Origin: Achromobacter animicus
GTDB taxonomy: Bacteria > Pseudomonadota > Gammaproteobacteria > Burkholderiales > Burkholderiaceae_B
Assembly (NCBI RefSeq): GCF_902859585.1
Contig: NZ_CADIJM010000002.1
Location: 906,090 to 970,089 of the forward strand
Reading direction: 5' to 3'
DNA: 64,000 nt
Within the stretch, counting starts at the first letter, position 1. The number at the start of each line of letters is the position of its first letter. The translations under genes were made by a program, and so were the position numbers. The notes under the pieces are model-generated. The model was not told the DNA's origin, did not search any database, and worked only from the letters and a program-made list of their open reading frames with translations. Of this stretch, positions 46,534-54,145 are shown one piece after another.

Positions 46534-47520
46534 ATGGACACTTTGATCACCTTCTTCAATGCCGATTTTCTCGGCACGCCAACCTGGAGCTGGCTGCTCT
46601 TCATCAGCATCGTGGTCAGCCTGCTGGCCTTTGACCTGGGCGTGCTGCACAAGGAAGACCGCGAGATCGGCGTGCGTGAAAGCCTGCTGCTTTCCGCCGG
46701 CTACATCACCGCCGCCGTGCTGTTCGGTGGCTGGGTCTGGTGGAACATGGGCGCCGAAAGCGGCATGGCCTATTACACGGGCTTCATGATCGAGAAATCG
46801 CTGTCCATGGACAACGTGTTCGTGATCGCGCTGATCTTCAGTTTCTTTGCGATCCCGCGCCAGTACCAGCACCGTGTGCTGTTCTGGGGCATCCTGGGCG
46901 TGATCGTGCTGCGCGCCACGATGATCGGCCTGGGCGCCGCGCTGGTCAGCAACTTCGGCTGGCTGCTGTATCTGTTCGGCGCGTTCCTGGTGTTCACGGG
47001 CATCAAGATGTGGATGATCGCGGACCAGACGCCTGACATCGCGACCAACCCGATCCTGAAGTTCCTGAAGCGTCACATGCGTGTCACGGACGGCCTGCGC
47101 GGCAACGCGTTCATGGTGACCGAAACCGATCCGGCGACGTCCAAGAAGGTGCGTTATGCGACGCCGCTGCTGCTGGCCCTGGTGCTGATCGAGTTCGTCG
47201 ACCTGGTGTTTGCCGTGGACTCGGTGCCCGCAATCTTCGCCATCACGACCGACCCGTTCATCGTGTACACCAGCAACATCTTCGCGATCCTGGGCCTGCG
47301 TGCGTTGTACTTTGCCCTGGCGGCGATGATCCACCGCTTCCATTACCTGAAGTACGCGTTGGCCCTGGTCCTGGTGTTCATCGGCACGAAGATCTTCCTG
47401 GTCGGCTTCATCGGCAAGGTGCCTCCCGCGATTTCGCTGGGCGTGACCTTCAGCCTGATCCTTGGCGGCGTGCTGTTCTCGCTGTGGAAAACCCGCACGG
47501 ATGAGCTGAAGCCTCAGTAA
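46534..47520 (+). CDS. TerC/Alx family integral membrane protein
   Basis: This 328-aa protein has eight or nine membrane segments. Segments such as 'WSWLLFISIVVSLLAFDLGVLHKEDREIGVRESLLLSAGY' and 'GFMIEKSLSMDNVFVIALIFSFFAIP' (with the EKSLSxDN motif), then 'IEFVDLVFAVDSVPAIFAITTDPFIVYTSNIFAILGLRALYF', read in parts, are the two Asp-bearing repeats of TerC/Alx. E. coli Alx and relatives export manganese. No yybP-ykoY riboswitch pattern was seen in the ~120-bp gap to nhaR. Start 46534 follows a GGGG-type site; 46504 is an alternative. Confidence 0.93.
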   Translation: MDTLITFFNADFLGTPTWSWLLFISIVVSLLAFDLGVLHKEDREIGVRESLLLSAGYITAAVLFGGWVWWNMGAESGMAYYTGFMIEKSLSMDNVFVIALIFSFFAIPRQYQHRVLFWGILGVIVLRATMIGLGAALVSNFGWLLYLFGAFLVFTGIKMWMIADQTPDIATNPILKFLKRHMRVTDGLRGNAFMVTETDPATSKKVRYATPLLLALVLIEFVDLVFAVDSVPAIFAITTDPFIVYTSNIFAILGLRALYFALAAMIHRFHYLKYALALVLVFIGTKIFLVGFIGKVPPAISLGVTFSLILGGVLFSLWKTRTDELKPQ

Positions 47521-47542
47521 TCCGGCTTACCGCCCCACGAAC

Positions 47543-47578
47543 CCGCCCGCCGGCAACGCTCGGCGGGCGGTTTTTTTT
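47543..47578 (+). terminator. rho-independent terminator
   Basis: CCGCCCGCCG and CGGCGGGCGG form a perfect 10-bp stem with an 8-nt loop and eight T. It lies 22 bp after the TerC-family stop. Confidence 0.92.
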
Positions 47579-47741
47579 GTGGCAAGCCATATGCGCCGGA
47601 TATGGCAGGCGGGTGTTTTGTGGATTTGTCATTGGAAAGGGCCAGGCGTAGAGTCGGCGGCTGACAAACCGCTATTTCCGACGCGCGCTACCGAGTCTCA
47701 CCACCGGGTCTCACCATCCGGCCGCCAAACAAGGAACGATC

Positions 47742-48515
47742 ATGAATACCTGGTCCGCCAAGCAGTATTCCGCTTTTGAAAACGAACGCACGCGTCCGGT
47801 GCGGGACCTGGTGGCGGCGCTGCCCAACCTGGTGGTCAAGCACGCCGTAGACCTGGGTTGCGGGCCGGGCAATTCCACCGAGGTGCTGGCCAGCCGCTAT
47901 CCGGACGCGGAGATTTCAGGCATGGACAGTTCGCAGGACATGATTGACGCCGCGCGCAAGCGCATGCCTGCACTGTCGTTCGAACTGGCCGACATCGCCA
48001 GCTGGAATCCGCCGCAGGCGTACGACGTGATCCTGGCCAATGCCGCGCTGCAGTGGGTGCCCGACCACGCCACGCTGTATCCGGCGCTGGTGGCCAAGCT
48101 GGCGCCCGGCGGCAGCCTGGCGGTGCAGACGCCGGACAACCTGGAAGAGCCCGCGCACCGTCTTGCCCGGCAGGTGGCCGGTGAGGCGCCCTGGGCCGCC
48201 AAGACGGGCGGCGTGAAGCATCCGCCGCGGCACAGCGCGGCCTGGTACTACGAATTGCTCAAGCCGCATTGCGGCACGCTGGATGTGTGGCGCACGACGT
48301 ATCACCATCCGCTGGCGGGCGCCGCGGCGGTGGTGGAATGGTTCAAGGGCACGGCCCTGCGGCCGTATCTGGACAAGCTGGATGCCGATGAGCAGGCCAG
48401 CTTTCTGGCGCGCTATCAGTCGCTGATCGAAGCGGCCTATCCCGCGCTGGCGGACGGCACCGTGCTGTTGCCGTTTCCGCGGCTGTTCATCGTGGCGAGC
48501 GCGAAGCAGGCGTAG
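47742..48515 (+). CDS. tam: trans-aconitate 2-methyltransferase
   Basis: This 257-aa SAM-dependent methyltransferase matches Tam: WSAKQYSAFENERTRPVRDLVAALP at the N-terminus, 'VDLGCGPGNSTEVL' as the SAM glycine-rich loop, 'GMDSSQDMIDAARKRMP', 'DVILANAALQWVPDH' and 'PGGSLAVQTPDNLEEP'. It methylates trans-aconitate, an aconitase poison formed spontaneously. AAGGAACG precedes ATG 47742. It stands alone after the TerC-family terminator. Confidence 0.94.
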   Translation: MNTWSAKQYSAFENERTRPVRDLVAALPNLVVKHAVDLGCGPGNSTEVLASRYPDAEISGMDSSQDMIDAARKRMPALSFELADIASWNPPQAYDVILANAALQWVPDHATLYPALVAKLAPGGSLAVQTPDNLEEPAHRLARQVAGEAPWAAKTGGVKHPPRHSAAWYYELLKPHCGTLDVWRTTYHHPLAGAAAVVEWFKGTALRPYLDKLDADEQASFLARYQSLIEAAYPALADGTVLLPFPRLFIVASAKQA

Positions 48516-48580
48516 GGCGGGCAATCCCGCGGCCACACCGAACCCGGTTCTCCGCGCGAGGCCAAGCCCTTGGCCGGGCA

Positions 48581-49387
48581 TCATTGCACGGCCGTCTGCC
48601 CGTCGGTCTTGTCCGCAAAGTAACGCGCGGGCGTCTTGCCCAGCGTCTTCTTGAACATCGTGATGAAGGCGCTGACCGATTCGTACCCCAGGTCGTCCGC
48701 CGTGCGTTGCACCGACACGCCCGCCGACAGCCGCTGCAAGGCCAGGATGATGTGCAGTTGCTGGCGCCAGTGGCCGAAACTCATGCCGACCTCCTGCTGC
48801 ACCAGCCGCGCCAGCGTGCGTTCGCTCATGGCGACGCGCTTGCCCCACTGCGCGACGGTGCTGCGGTCGGCGGGGTCCGCGTTCAGCGCGCCGGCGATTT
48901 CGCGCAGACGCGGGTGGTCGGAGATGGGAAGGTGCAGCTGCTCGGTGGGCATGTGCGACAGCTGGTCCAGCAGCACGTCGGCCAGCTTGCGGTTGGCGTC
49001 GGCCGCGGCCTCGGCGGGCGTCAGGTTGGCCAGGTGCACGACCAGCTCGCGCACCAGCGGGGTGATCGACAGCGTGCAGCAGGCCGTGGGCAAACGCGGC
49101 GTGTCGGCCGGCACGAACAGGAAGCACATGCGCCCATTGGCGGTGACACGATTGCTGTGGGGTTGGCCGCCGGGAATCCAGACCGCGCACTGCGGCGGCA
49201 CCATCCACAGGCCCTGCGCCACCGAGCACGTGACCCCGCCGCGCAGCGCCAGAACAAGCTGGCCCATGTGATGCTGATGCGTGGGCGATTCGTTGTCCCG
49301 CTCGGCCGCATGCACGGGCATGGCGAAGGCCCATTGCGTGGGGCTGTCGGGATCGAACGGAGCGGTGGGCGTATCGGGCGTGCGCAT
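48581..49387 (-). CDS. AraC family regulator, NimR-like
   Basis: This is a 268-aa regulator. An N-terminal cupin (HQHHMGQLVLALRGGVTCSVAQGLWMVPPQCAVWIPG, read in parts) senses a ligand. Two helix-turn-helix motifs follow in the C-terminal ~100 residues (ERTLARLVQQEVGMSFGHWRQQ and TADDLGYESVSAFITMFKKTLGKTPARYF). It lies divergent from a CynX/NimT-like MFS gene, as NimR/NimT do in E. coli. It probably controls that gene. ATG 49387 gives the family N-terminus; a frame to 49585 would overlap the transporter. Confidence 0.9.
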   Translation of the reverse strand: MRTPDTPTAPFDPDSPTQWAFAMPVHAAERDNESPTHQHHMGQLVLALRGGVTCSVAQGLWMVPPQCAVWIPGGQPHSNRVTANGRMCFLFVPADTPRLPTACCTLSITPLVRELVVHLANLTPAEAAADANRKLADVLLDQLSHMPTEQLHLPISDHPRLREIAGALNADPADRSTVAQWGKRVAMSERTLARLVQQEVGMSFGHWRQQLHIILALQRLSAGVSVQRTADDLGYESVSAFITMFKKTLGKTPARYFADKTDGQTAVQ

Positions 49388-49530
49388 GGGCGTCGGCCGG
49401 GCAGAAGGGCGCGTTTTGGCCGGATTGCGAGAGAGTTTGTCATTATCTCGAAATTCGGTAAAGCGGACGATGCGTAAGCTGGCGGGATCGAATAGGGCCT
49501 CCATGCCTGAAGAATTTCCAAGCTGACTCC

Positions 49531-50868
49531 ATGCAAGCCTCCCGCCACCCGATGCCAAGCCACCGCACACCCGGCCACCCCGCACCCGGCCAACCTATGT
49601 CCAGCCACGCCTCATCCAGCCACCCCATACCCAGCCGCCCCGCGCTGCTGATCTTGGGCATCCTGTTCATCGCCATGGCCCTGCGCGCGCCGTTCACCGG
49701 CGTGCCGCCGCTTATCGGCCTGATCCGCGCCGAGTTGAATCTGTCGTCGGCGGCGGCGGGGATGCTCATCACGCTGCCGCTGCTGGCCTTCGCGGTGGTG
49801 TCGCTGTTTGCCGCGGGGCTGGCGCGCCGCTTTGGACTGGAACGCACGCTGTTCGCGGCGCTTCTGCTCATCGCCGGCGGAATCGGGATCCGCGTGCTGG
49901 GCGATGCCGTGGGACTCTACGCGGGCACGGCCATCATCGGCGCGGGAATCGCGCTGGGCAACGTGCTGCTGCCCAGTCTGCTCAAGCGCGATTTCCCGCA
50001 GCGCCTGGCAGGCCTGACGTCGGCCTACGTGCTGACGATGGGCCTTGCAGCCGGGCTGGCCTCGGCCGTCGCGATTCCCCTGGCCGAATTGCCGTTGGCC
50101 AACCTTCAACTGGGTGGCTGGCGGTTTTCCACGCTGTGCATGCTGGCGCTGCCGCTGCTCAGCCTCTTGCTGTGGCTGCCGCAGCTGGCCAACCATACGC
50201 CGCCCGCCGCGACCACCGCGCACGCGCCGCACGGCGTGCGTCTGTGGCGCTCGCCGCTGGCCTGGCAGGTCACGGCGTACCTGGGCATCAACTCGTTCGT
50301 GTTTTATGTCGCAGTGAGCTGGCTGCCCGCCATCCTGCAGGACGCGGGCTTTTCGGCCGAGCGCGCGGGCTCGCTGCACGGCTTCATGCAGCTGGCGTCC
50401 GCAGCGCCCGCGCTTTTTCTGGCGCCGCTGCTGCGCCGCTTGAAGGACCAGCGCGCGGCGGCGTTCTGCGCGGCGGGCGCGTCGTTCGTGGCGTTCACGG
50501 GCCTGATCGCGGCGCCCGCATGGGGTGTGGTGTGGATCGCGTTTCTGGGATTGGGCACCGGCGCGGGCATCATCCTGGGCCTGGCGTTTGTCGGGCTGCG
50601 CGCCAGCCACGCGCAACAGGCGGCGGCCCTGTCTGGCATGGCGCAATGCGTGGGGTACTTGTTCGCCGCGACGGGCCCCACCCTGGTGGGCAGTGTGCAC
50701 GACGCGCTGGGCGGCTGGGGCGTTGCGCTGGGCGTGTGCGCGGCATTGTGCGCGCTGATGGCGCTGGCCGGGCTGTACGCCGGGCGCGCTATCCAGATTG
50801 GCCGGCCTGGCGCTTCCACAACTGCACCAGCGTCGGCGGCGCATCCGCCTCGGGCACGTCAAAAGTGA
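49531..50868 (+). CDS. CynX/NimT-type MFS transporter
   Basis: This 445-aa protein has 12 predicted membrane segments. Helix 1 (LLILGILFIAMALRAPFTGVPPLIGLIRAEL, read in parts) and 'SAAAGMLITLPLLAFAVVS' and 'LLPSLLKRDFP' fit the CynX/NimT branch. NimT of E. coli exports 2-nitroimidazole. The first ~36 residues are a His/Pro/Ser-rich leader with imperfect HP-SH repeats, so the true start may be ATG 49597. The last ~25 residues run 80 bp antisense into the emfourin gene and are probably a stop-shifted tail. Confidence 0.9.
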   Translation: MQASRHPMPSHRTPGHPAPGQPMSSHASSSHPIPSRPALLILGILFIAMALRAPFTGVPPLIGLIRAELNLSSAAAGMLITLPLLAFAVVSLFAAGLARRFGLERTLFAALLLIAGGIGIRVLGDAVGLYAGTAIIGAGIALGNVLLPSLLKRDFPQRLAGLTSAYVLTMGLAAGLASAVAIPLAELPLANLQLGGWRFSTLCMLALPLLSLLLWLPQLANHTPPAATTAHAPHGVRLWRSPLAWQVTAYLGINSFVFYVAVSWLPAILQDAGFSAERAGSLHGFMQLASAAPALFLAPLLRRLKDQRAAAFCAAGASFVAFTGLIAAPAWGVVWIAFLGLGTGAGIILGLAFVGLRASHAQQAAALSGMAQCVGYLFAATGPTLVGSVHDALGGWGVALGVCAALCALMALAGLYAGRAIQIGRPGASTTAPASAAHPPRARQK

Positions 50869-51121
50869 TCCGCGGCGCGTCTGCGCCTTCGAACTCCACT
50901 TCAACGTGGAAGTAGCGCTGATCGCCGCGCGCATCCGGCCCGCAGGACACGGCCTTGGGCGCGGCATGCAGCAGCGCCTCGCACACTTCCTGCCGCACGC
51001 CGGGCGGGCAGGCGGTCATGTCGATGTGACGCGGCTGCGCCAGTCCGGGCAGGTAGGCAAGACCGCCCTCGCGCGTCAAGCGCACCAGTTGGGCGAGATC
51101 CAGCGAGGGCAGTTCGATCAT
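50789..51121 (-). CDS. emfourin-type protease inhibitor
   Basis: This 110-aa protein starts in an ATGA overlap with the end of the protealysin-like protease. The pattern of strands (LVRLTREGGLAYLPGL, 'CEALLHAAPKAVSCGPDARGDQRYFHVEVEF', 'RITFDVPEADAPPTLVQLWK', read in parts) fits emfourin, the inhibitor that neighbours protealysin in Serratia. It is expected to bind the mature protease in the cytoplasm. The last 80 bp overlap the 3' end of the convergent MFS gene. Family assignment rests on context and pattern. Confidence 0.78.
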   Translation of the reverse strand: MIELPSLDLAQLVRLTREGGLAYLPGLAQPRHIDMTACPPGVRQEVCEALLHAAPKAVSCGPDARGDQRYFHVEVEFEGADAPRITFDVPEADAPPTLVQLWKRQAGQSG

Positions 51122-52182
51122 GGCAGCACTCCCACGGCCTTCCAGGCGTCGTCGATGGCGCGGCGCACGGCCGCATCGTGCTTCTCGCCGGCGATCTGGA
51201 TCGTCAGGCCCGCAAAGTCCTTGAAGCCGGCGTCGTGGCGCAGGCGCTTGTCGCACAGCGTGTCGTACCAGACCTGGCCCGCGCCTTGCCACGCATTGCC
51301 ATTCAACGCGGTGGCGGCCAGATAGAACGCGCGGTTCGGAATGCCCGAATTGATGTGCACGCCGCCGTTGTCGCGCGGCGTATCGACGTAGTCGCGCATG
51401 TGCGCGGGCTGCGGGTCCTTGCCCAGCACCGGATCGTCGTACGCGGTGCCCGGCTCGGCCATGGAGCGCAGCGCGCGCGCCCGCACCTTTTCCGTGAAGA
51501 GGCCCTGGCCCACCAGCCAGTCCGCCTGGCGGGCGGTTTGCCCCAGCGAATACTGTTTGACCAGCGCACCGAACACGTCGCACAGCGATTCGTTCAGTGC
51601 ACCCGACTGGCCCTGATAGAGCAGGGCCGCTTCGGTGTCGATGACGCCGTGCGTGAGTTCGTGGCCGATGATGTCGACGGCGATGGTGAAGCGGTTGAAG
51701 ATTTCGCCGTCGCCATCGCCGAACACCATCTGCGCGCCGTTCCAGAAGGCGTTTTCGTAGTCTTCGCCGTAATGCACCGTGCCGATCAGCGGCAGGCCGT
51801 GCGCGTCGATGGAGTGGCGCTTGTACACGTTCCAGAACAGCTTGTAGGTCGAACCCAGGTGCGCGTAGGCCTCGTCGACCGCGGCGTCGCCGCTGGGCCG
51901 CGCGCCTTCGGCCCGCACCAGTTTGCCGGGCAGCGTGGTGCTGTTGCCCGCGTCATGCACGGCGCGGTCGGGCGTGCCGGCCGGCGCCACCTGGCGTGCC
52001 GGCGCCAGCGTTGCGCGCGGCGGCTGCTCGGCCATCTCGCGCAGGCTGCGTTGCTGCTGATCGATGATCATCGTCTTGACGGCGGGCATGCTGACGCGCG
52101 CATCGGTATGCTGCGCAAGCCGGTCCAGCATGTACGGCGGGACCACTCCGATCAATGGAGCGGACTCGGAAGGGCGGGGCAT
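51118..52182 (-). CDS. protealysin-like M4 (thermolysin-type) metalloprotease, leaderless
   Basis: This 354-aa protease has the HELTH zinc motif (H174, E175, H178) and the third ligand in GALNESLCDVFG (E198). A late 'VHINSGIPNRAFYL' supplies the transition-state His. The N-terminal ~90 residues are a short propeptide with PPYMLDRLA, as in protealysin, in place of the long FTP-PepSY prosequence. No signal peptide is visible, so secretion needs another route or the enzyme acts inside. It forms an operon with the emfourin-like inhibitor, with an ATGA overlap. ATG 52182 matches the family start. Confidence 0.92.
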   Translation of the reverse strand: MPRPSESAPLIGVVPPYMLDRLAQHTDARVSMPAVKTMIIDQQQRSLREMAEQPPRATLAPARQVAPAGTPDRAVHDAGNSTTLPGKLVRAEGARPSGDAAVDEAYAHLGSTYKLFWNVYKRHSIDAHGLPLIGTVHYGEDYENAFWNGAQMVFGDGDGEIFNRFTIAVDIIGHELTHGVIDTEAALLYQGQSGALNESLCDVFGALVKQYSLGQTARQADWLVGQGLFTEKVRARALRSMAEPGTAYDDPVLGKDPQPAHMRDYVDTPRDNGGVHINSGIPNRAFYLAATALNGNAWQGAGQVWYDTLCDKRLRHDAGFKDFAGLTIQIAGEKHDAAVRRAIDDAWKAVGVLP

Positions 52183-52362
52183 GGTAGGTCTCCGGCAAAG
52201 GCGCCGGAGGACACCCCGGCGCATGCCTGGTTAACGTAGCAGATGGGTGAACAGCGCGCCGTAACAGGATGCGGCGCGATGCGCAGCGGCAACGCACGCG
52301 CCTCGACAGCGCTGCGCCGATCCGGTAGCGTCTTGCGCTTTCCCGTTTTTCCGGACCCTTGC

Positions 52363-52998
52363 ATGACCACGCCTGACTACCGCATCGCTTCCTTGTCGCT
52401 CACCGATACGCACGTGCTGTTGACGCTTGCCGACGGCCGCGAGGTCAAGGAGCCGATCCGCCGGCACATCCGCCTGCACGAGGCGACACCCGAGGCGCGC
52501 ACGCATTGGCAACTGGTGGACGATGGGCATGGCGTCGTGTGGCCCGCGCTGGCCGCACCTGTGCCGGAAGGGATGCTGAACGTGCACGATCTGCTGTGGG
52601 ATCTGCGCTACGAGCAAGCCATGGCGACGCTGCAAGCCGCGCAATGGAAGCTCGACCGGCTGTCGGTAACCGACCAGGAACTGGTGGCCTTGTGGCGCAT
52701 GGAGGCCGACATCAACAATGGCGGCTTCATGCAGTTTCTGTGCAATTGGGGCGACCAGACCTGCCAACTGGCGTTGCAGGCGCTGCGCAAGATCGGCGCG
52801 GTGCACATGCTGGATGTGCTGTCGCGCATGCGCGGACTGATCGACCGTTTCGAGGCCTCGCCCGAGGTGGTGCAGCTCAACGACATCTACGGCGCGATGA
52901 CCGAGCAGGAGCAGGAAGAAATGGAGTCGCTGGATCACGCATTCTGGGACTACCCGGACTCGATAGCGCGGCTGGGATTGCGCTGGTACGGCGCCTGA
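52363..52998 (+). CDS. DUF2442-DMP19-like (DUF4375) fusion protein
   Basis: This is a 211-aa protein. Residues about 4-62 (YRIASLSLTDTHVLLTLADGREVKEP, then LHEATPEARTHWQLVDDGHGVVWPAL) look like DUF2442. From about residue 75 a DMP19-like domain follows ('LWRMEADINNGGFMQFLCNWGDQ', 'ALRKIGAVHMLDVLSRM' and 'LDHAFWDYPDSIARL'). DMP19 of Neisseria is a DNA mimic that binds a transcription regulator; the shared fold is suggestive only. The fusion of the two is unusual in my memory. It stands alone between the protease and the SPFH gene. Confidence 0.75.
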   Translation: MTTPDYRIASLSLTDTHVLLTLADGREVKEPIRRHIRLHEATPEARTHWQLVDDGHGVVWPALAAPVPEGMLNVHDLLWDLRYEQAMATLQAAQWKLDRLSVTDQELVALWRMEADINNGGFMQFLCNWGDQTCQLALQALRKIGAVHMLDVLSRMRGLIDRFEASPEVVQLNDIYGAMTEQEQEEMESLDHAFWDYPDSIARLGLRWYGA

Positions 52999-53123
52999 AA
53001 CCGGCAGAATCACTGCAGCAGAAACGTTCAGAAACGTATCGCCACATTACGTCGATACACGCCGGCGGCGGGTCGGCCGCTGCGGGATAGAATCCCGTCC
53101 TTCTTTCCCGGGGGGGACGCTCG

Positions 53124-53240
53124 ATGCGGTATTTCCTTATCTTGGTGGGGGCGGCGGTAGTCGCCTATCTGCTCGCGCGCGGCATCGCGGCGGTGCTCTC
53201 GGACCGTAAACGCAAAAGAACAGACAGGGATTGGAAGTGA
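53124..53240 (+). CDS. 38-aa single-pass membrane protein coupled to the SPFH gene
   Basis: The frame from ATG 53124 to TGA 53238-53240 encodes 38 residues: a hydrophobic N-terminal half (RYFLILVGAAVVAYLLARGI) and a strongly basic tail (DRKRKRTDRDWK). This is the make-up of a real small membrane protein. The stop lies 2 bp before the SPFH ATG, or overlaps an alternative GTG as GTGA. A GGGGGGGA stretch 8 nt upstream can serve as its ribosome binding site. It may be an accessory subunit of the SPFH protein, which is inference. Confidence 0.6.
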   Translation: MRYFLILVGAAVVAYLLARGIAAVLSDRKRKRTDRDWK

Positions 53241-53242
53241 AG

Positions 53243-54145
53243 ATGAAGCCGACAGATATCCAGATGGTCAAGACGATCGGCGCGGTCAAGCCGCGCAACG
53301 TGAAGTTCGCCATTGGAACCGCACTCATCTTCCTGCTGATCCTGTTCATCGCCTTCGGATCGTGGTTCCAGGTCGATCAGGGCGAACGCGGCGTGGTGCT
53401 GCGCAACGGCAAGCTCGTGCGCGTGGCCGAACCCGGACTGGATTTCAAGACGCCGTTCATCGACAACGTGATGACGGTGTCCGTGCGCGACCACACCTTC
53501 GTGTTCGAAAAGCTCGAGGCCTACAGCTACGACCAGCAGCCCGCGACGCTGCGCGTGTCGGTCACGTACCGTGTGCCGTCCGAGCACGTGGCCGAGCTCT
53601 ACTCCGAGTACGGCACCATCGCCAACCTGCAGATGCGCGTGCTGGAACGCAAGACGCCGGACGCGGTGAAGAACGTGTTTGGCCAGTACACTGCCGTGCG
53701 CGCCATCCAGGAACGCCAGAAGCTCGGCCTGGACGTGAACAACGCCGTGCTCAAGACGATGGAAGGCGCGCCGGTCCAGGTGGTGGGCGTGCAGATCGAA
53801 GAGGTAGGTTTTTCGCAGGCCTACGAGCATTCGATCGAACAGCGCATGCTGGCGCAGGTGCAGATCGAGACGACCCGCCAGCAGAAGGAAACGGCGATGA
53901 TCACCGCCGAGATCCAGGTGGTGAAGGCCAAGGCCGAAGCCGATGCGCGCCGTCAGCAGTTCACCGCGGAAGCCGACGGCATCCGCATGCGCGGCGAGGC
54001 CGAAGCGGCGTCGATCCGCGCCAAGGCCGAGGCGCTGGCCGCCAACACCAATCTGGTGAGCCTGAACGCCGTTGAAAAGTGGGATGGCGTGCTGCCGTCC
54101 ACGCAGGTGCCGGGCGCCGCGCTGCCCTTCATCGGCATCAAGTAG
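53243..54145 (+). CDS. SPFH/Band 7 (prohibitin-like) family protein
   Basis: This 300-aa protein has one N-terminal membrane segment (FAIGTALIFLLILFIAFGSWF). The Band 7 domain follows ('VDQGERGVVLRNGKL', 'FKTPFIDNVMTVSVRDHTFVFEKLEAYSYDQQP', read in parts, and 'VTYRVP'). A long coiled-coil with Glu/Ala/Lys repeats (KAKAEADARRQQFTAEADGIRMRGEAEAASIRAKAEAL, read in parts) builds the oligomeric flotillin-like ring. Such proteins organise membrane microdomains or guard proteases. ATG 53243 is 2 bp past the small ORF stop. The 3' end overlaps the EIIC-EAL gene by 8 bp, tail to tail. Confidence 0.93.
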   Translation: MKPTDIQMVKTIGAVKPRNVKFAIGTALIFLLILFIAFGSWFQVDQGERGVVLRNGKLVRVAEPGLDFKTPFIDNVMTVSVRDHTFVFEKLEAYSYDQQPATLRVSVTYRVPSEHVAELYSEYGTIANLQMRVLERKTPDAVKNVFGQYTAVRAIQERQKLGLDVNNAVLKTMEGAPVQVVGVQIEEVGFSQAYEHSIEQRMLAQVQIETTRQQKETAMITAEIQVVKAKAEADARRQQFTAEADGIRMRGEAEAASIRAKAEALAANTNLVSLNAVEKWDGVLPSTQVPGAALPFIGIK

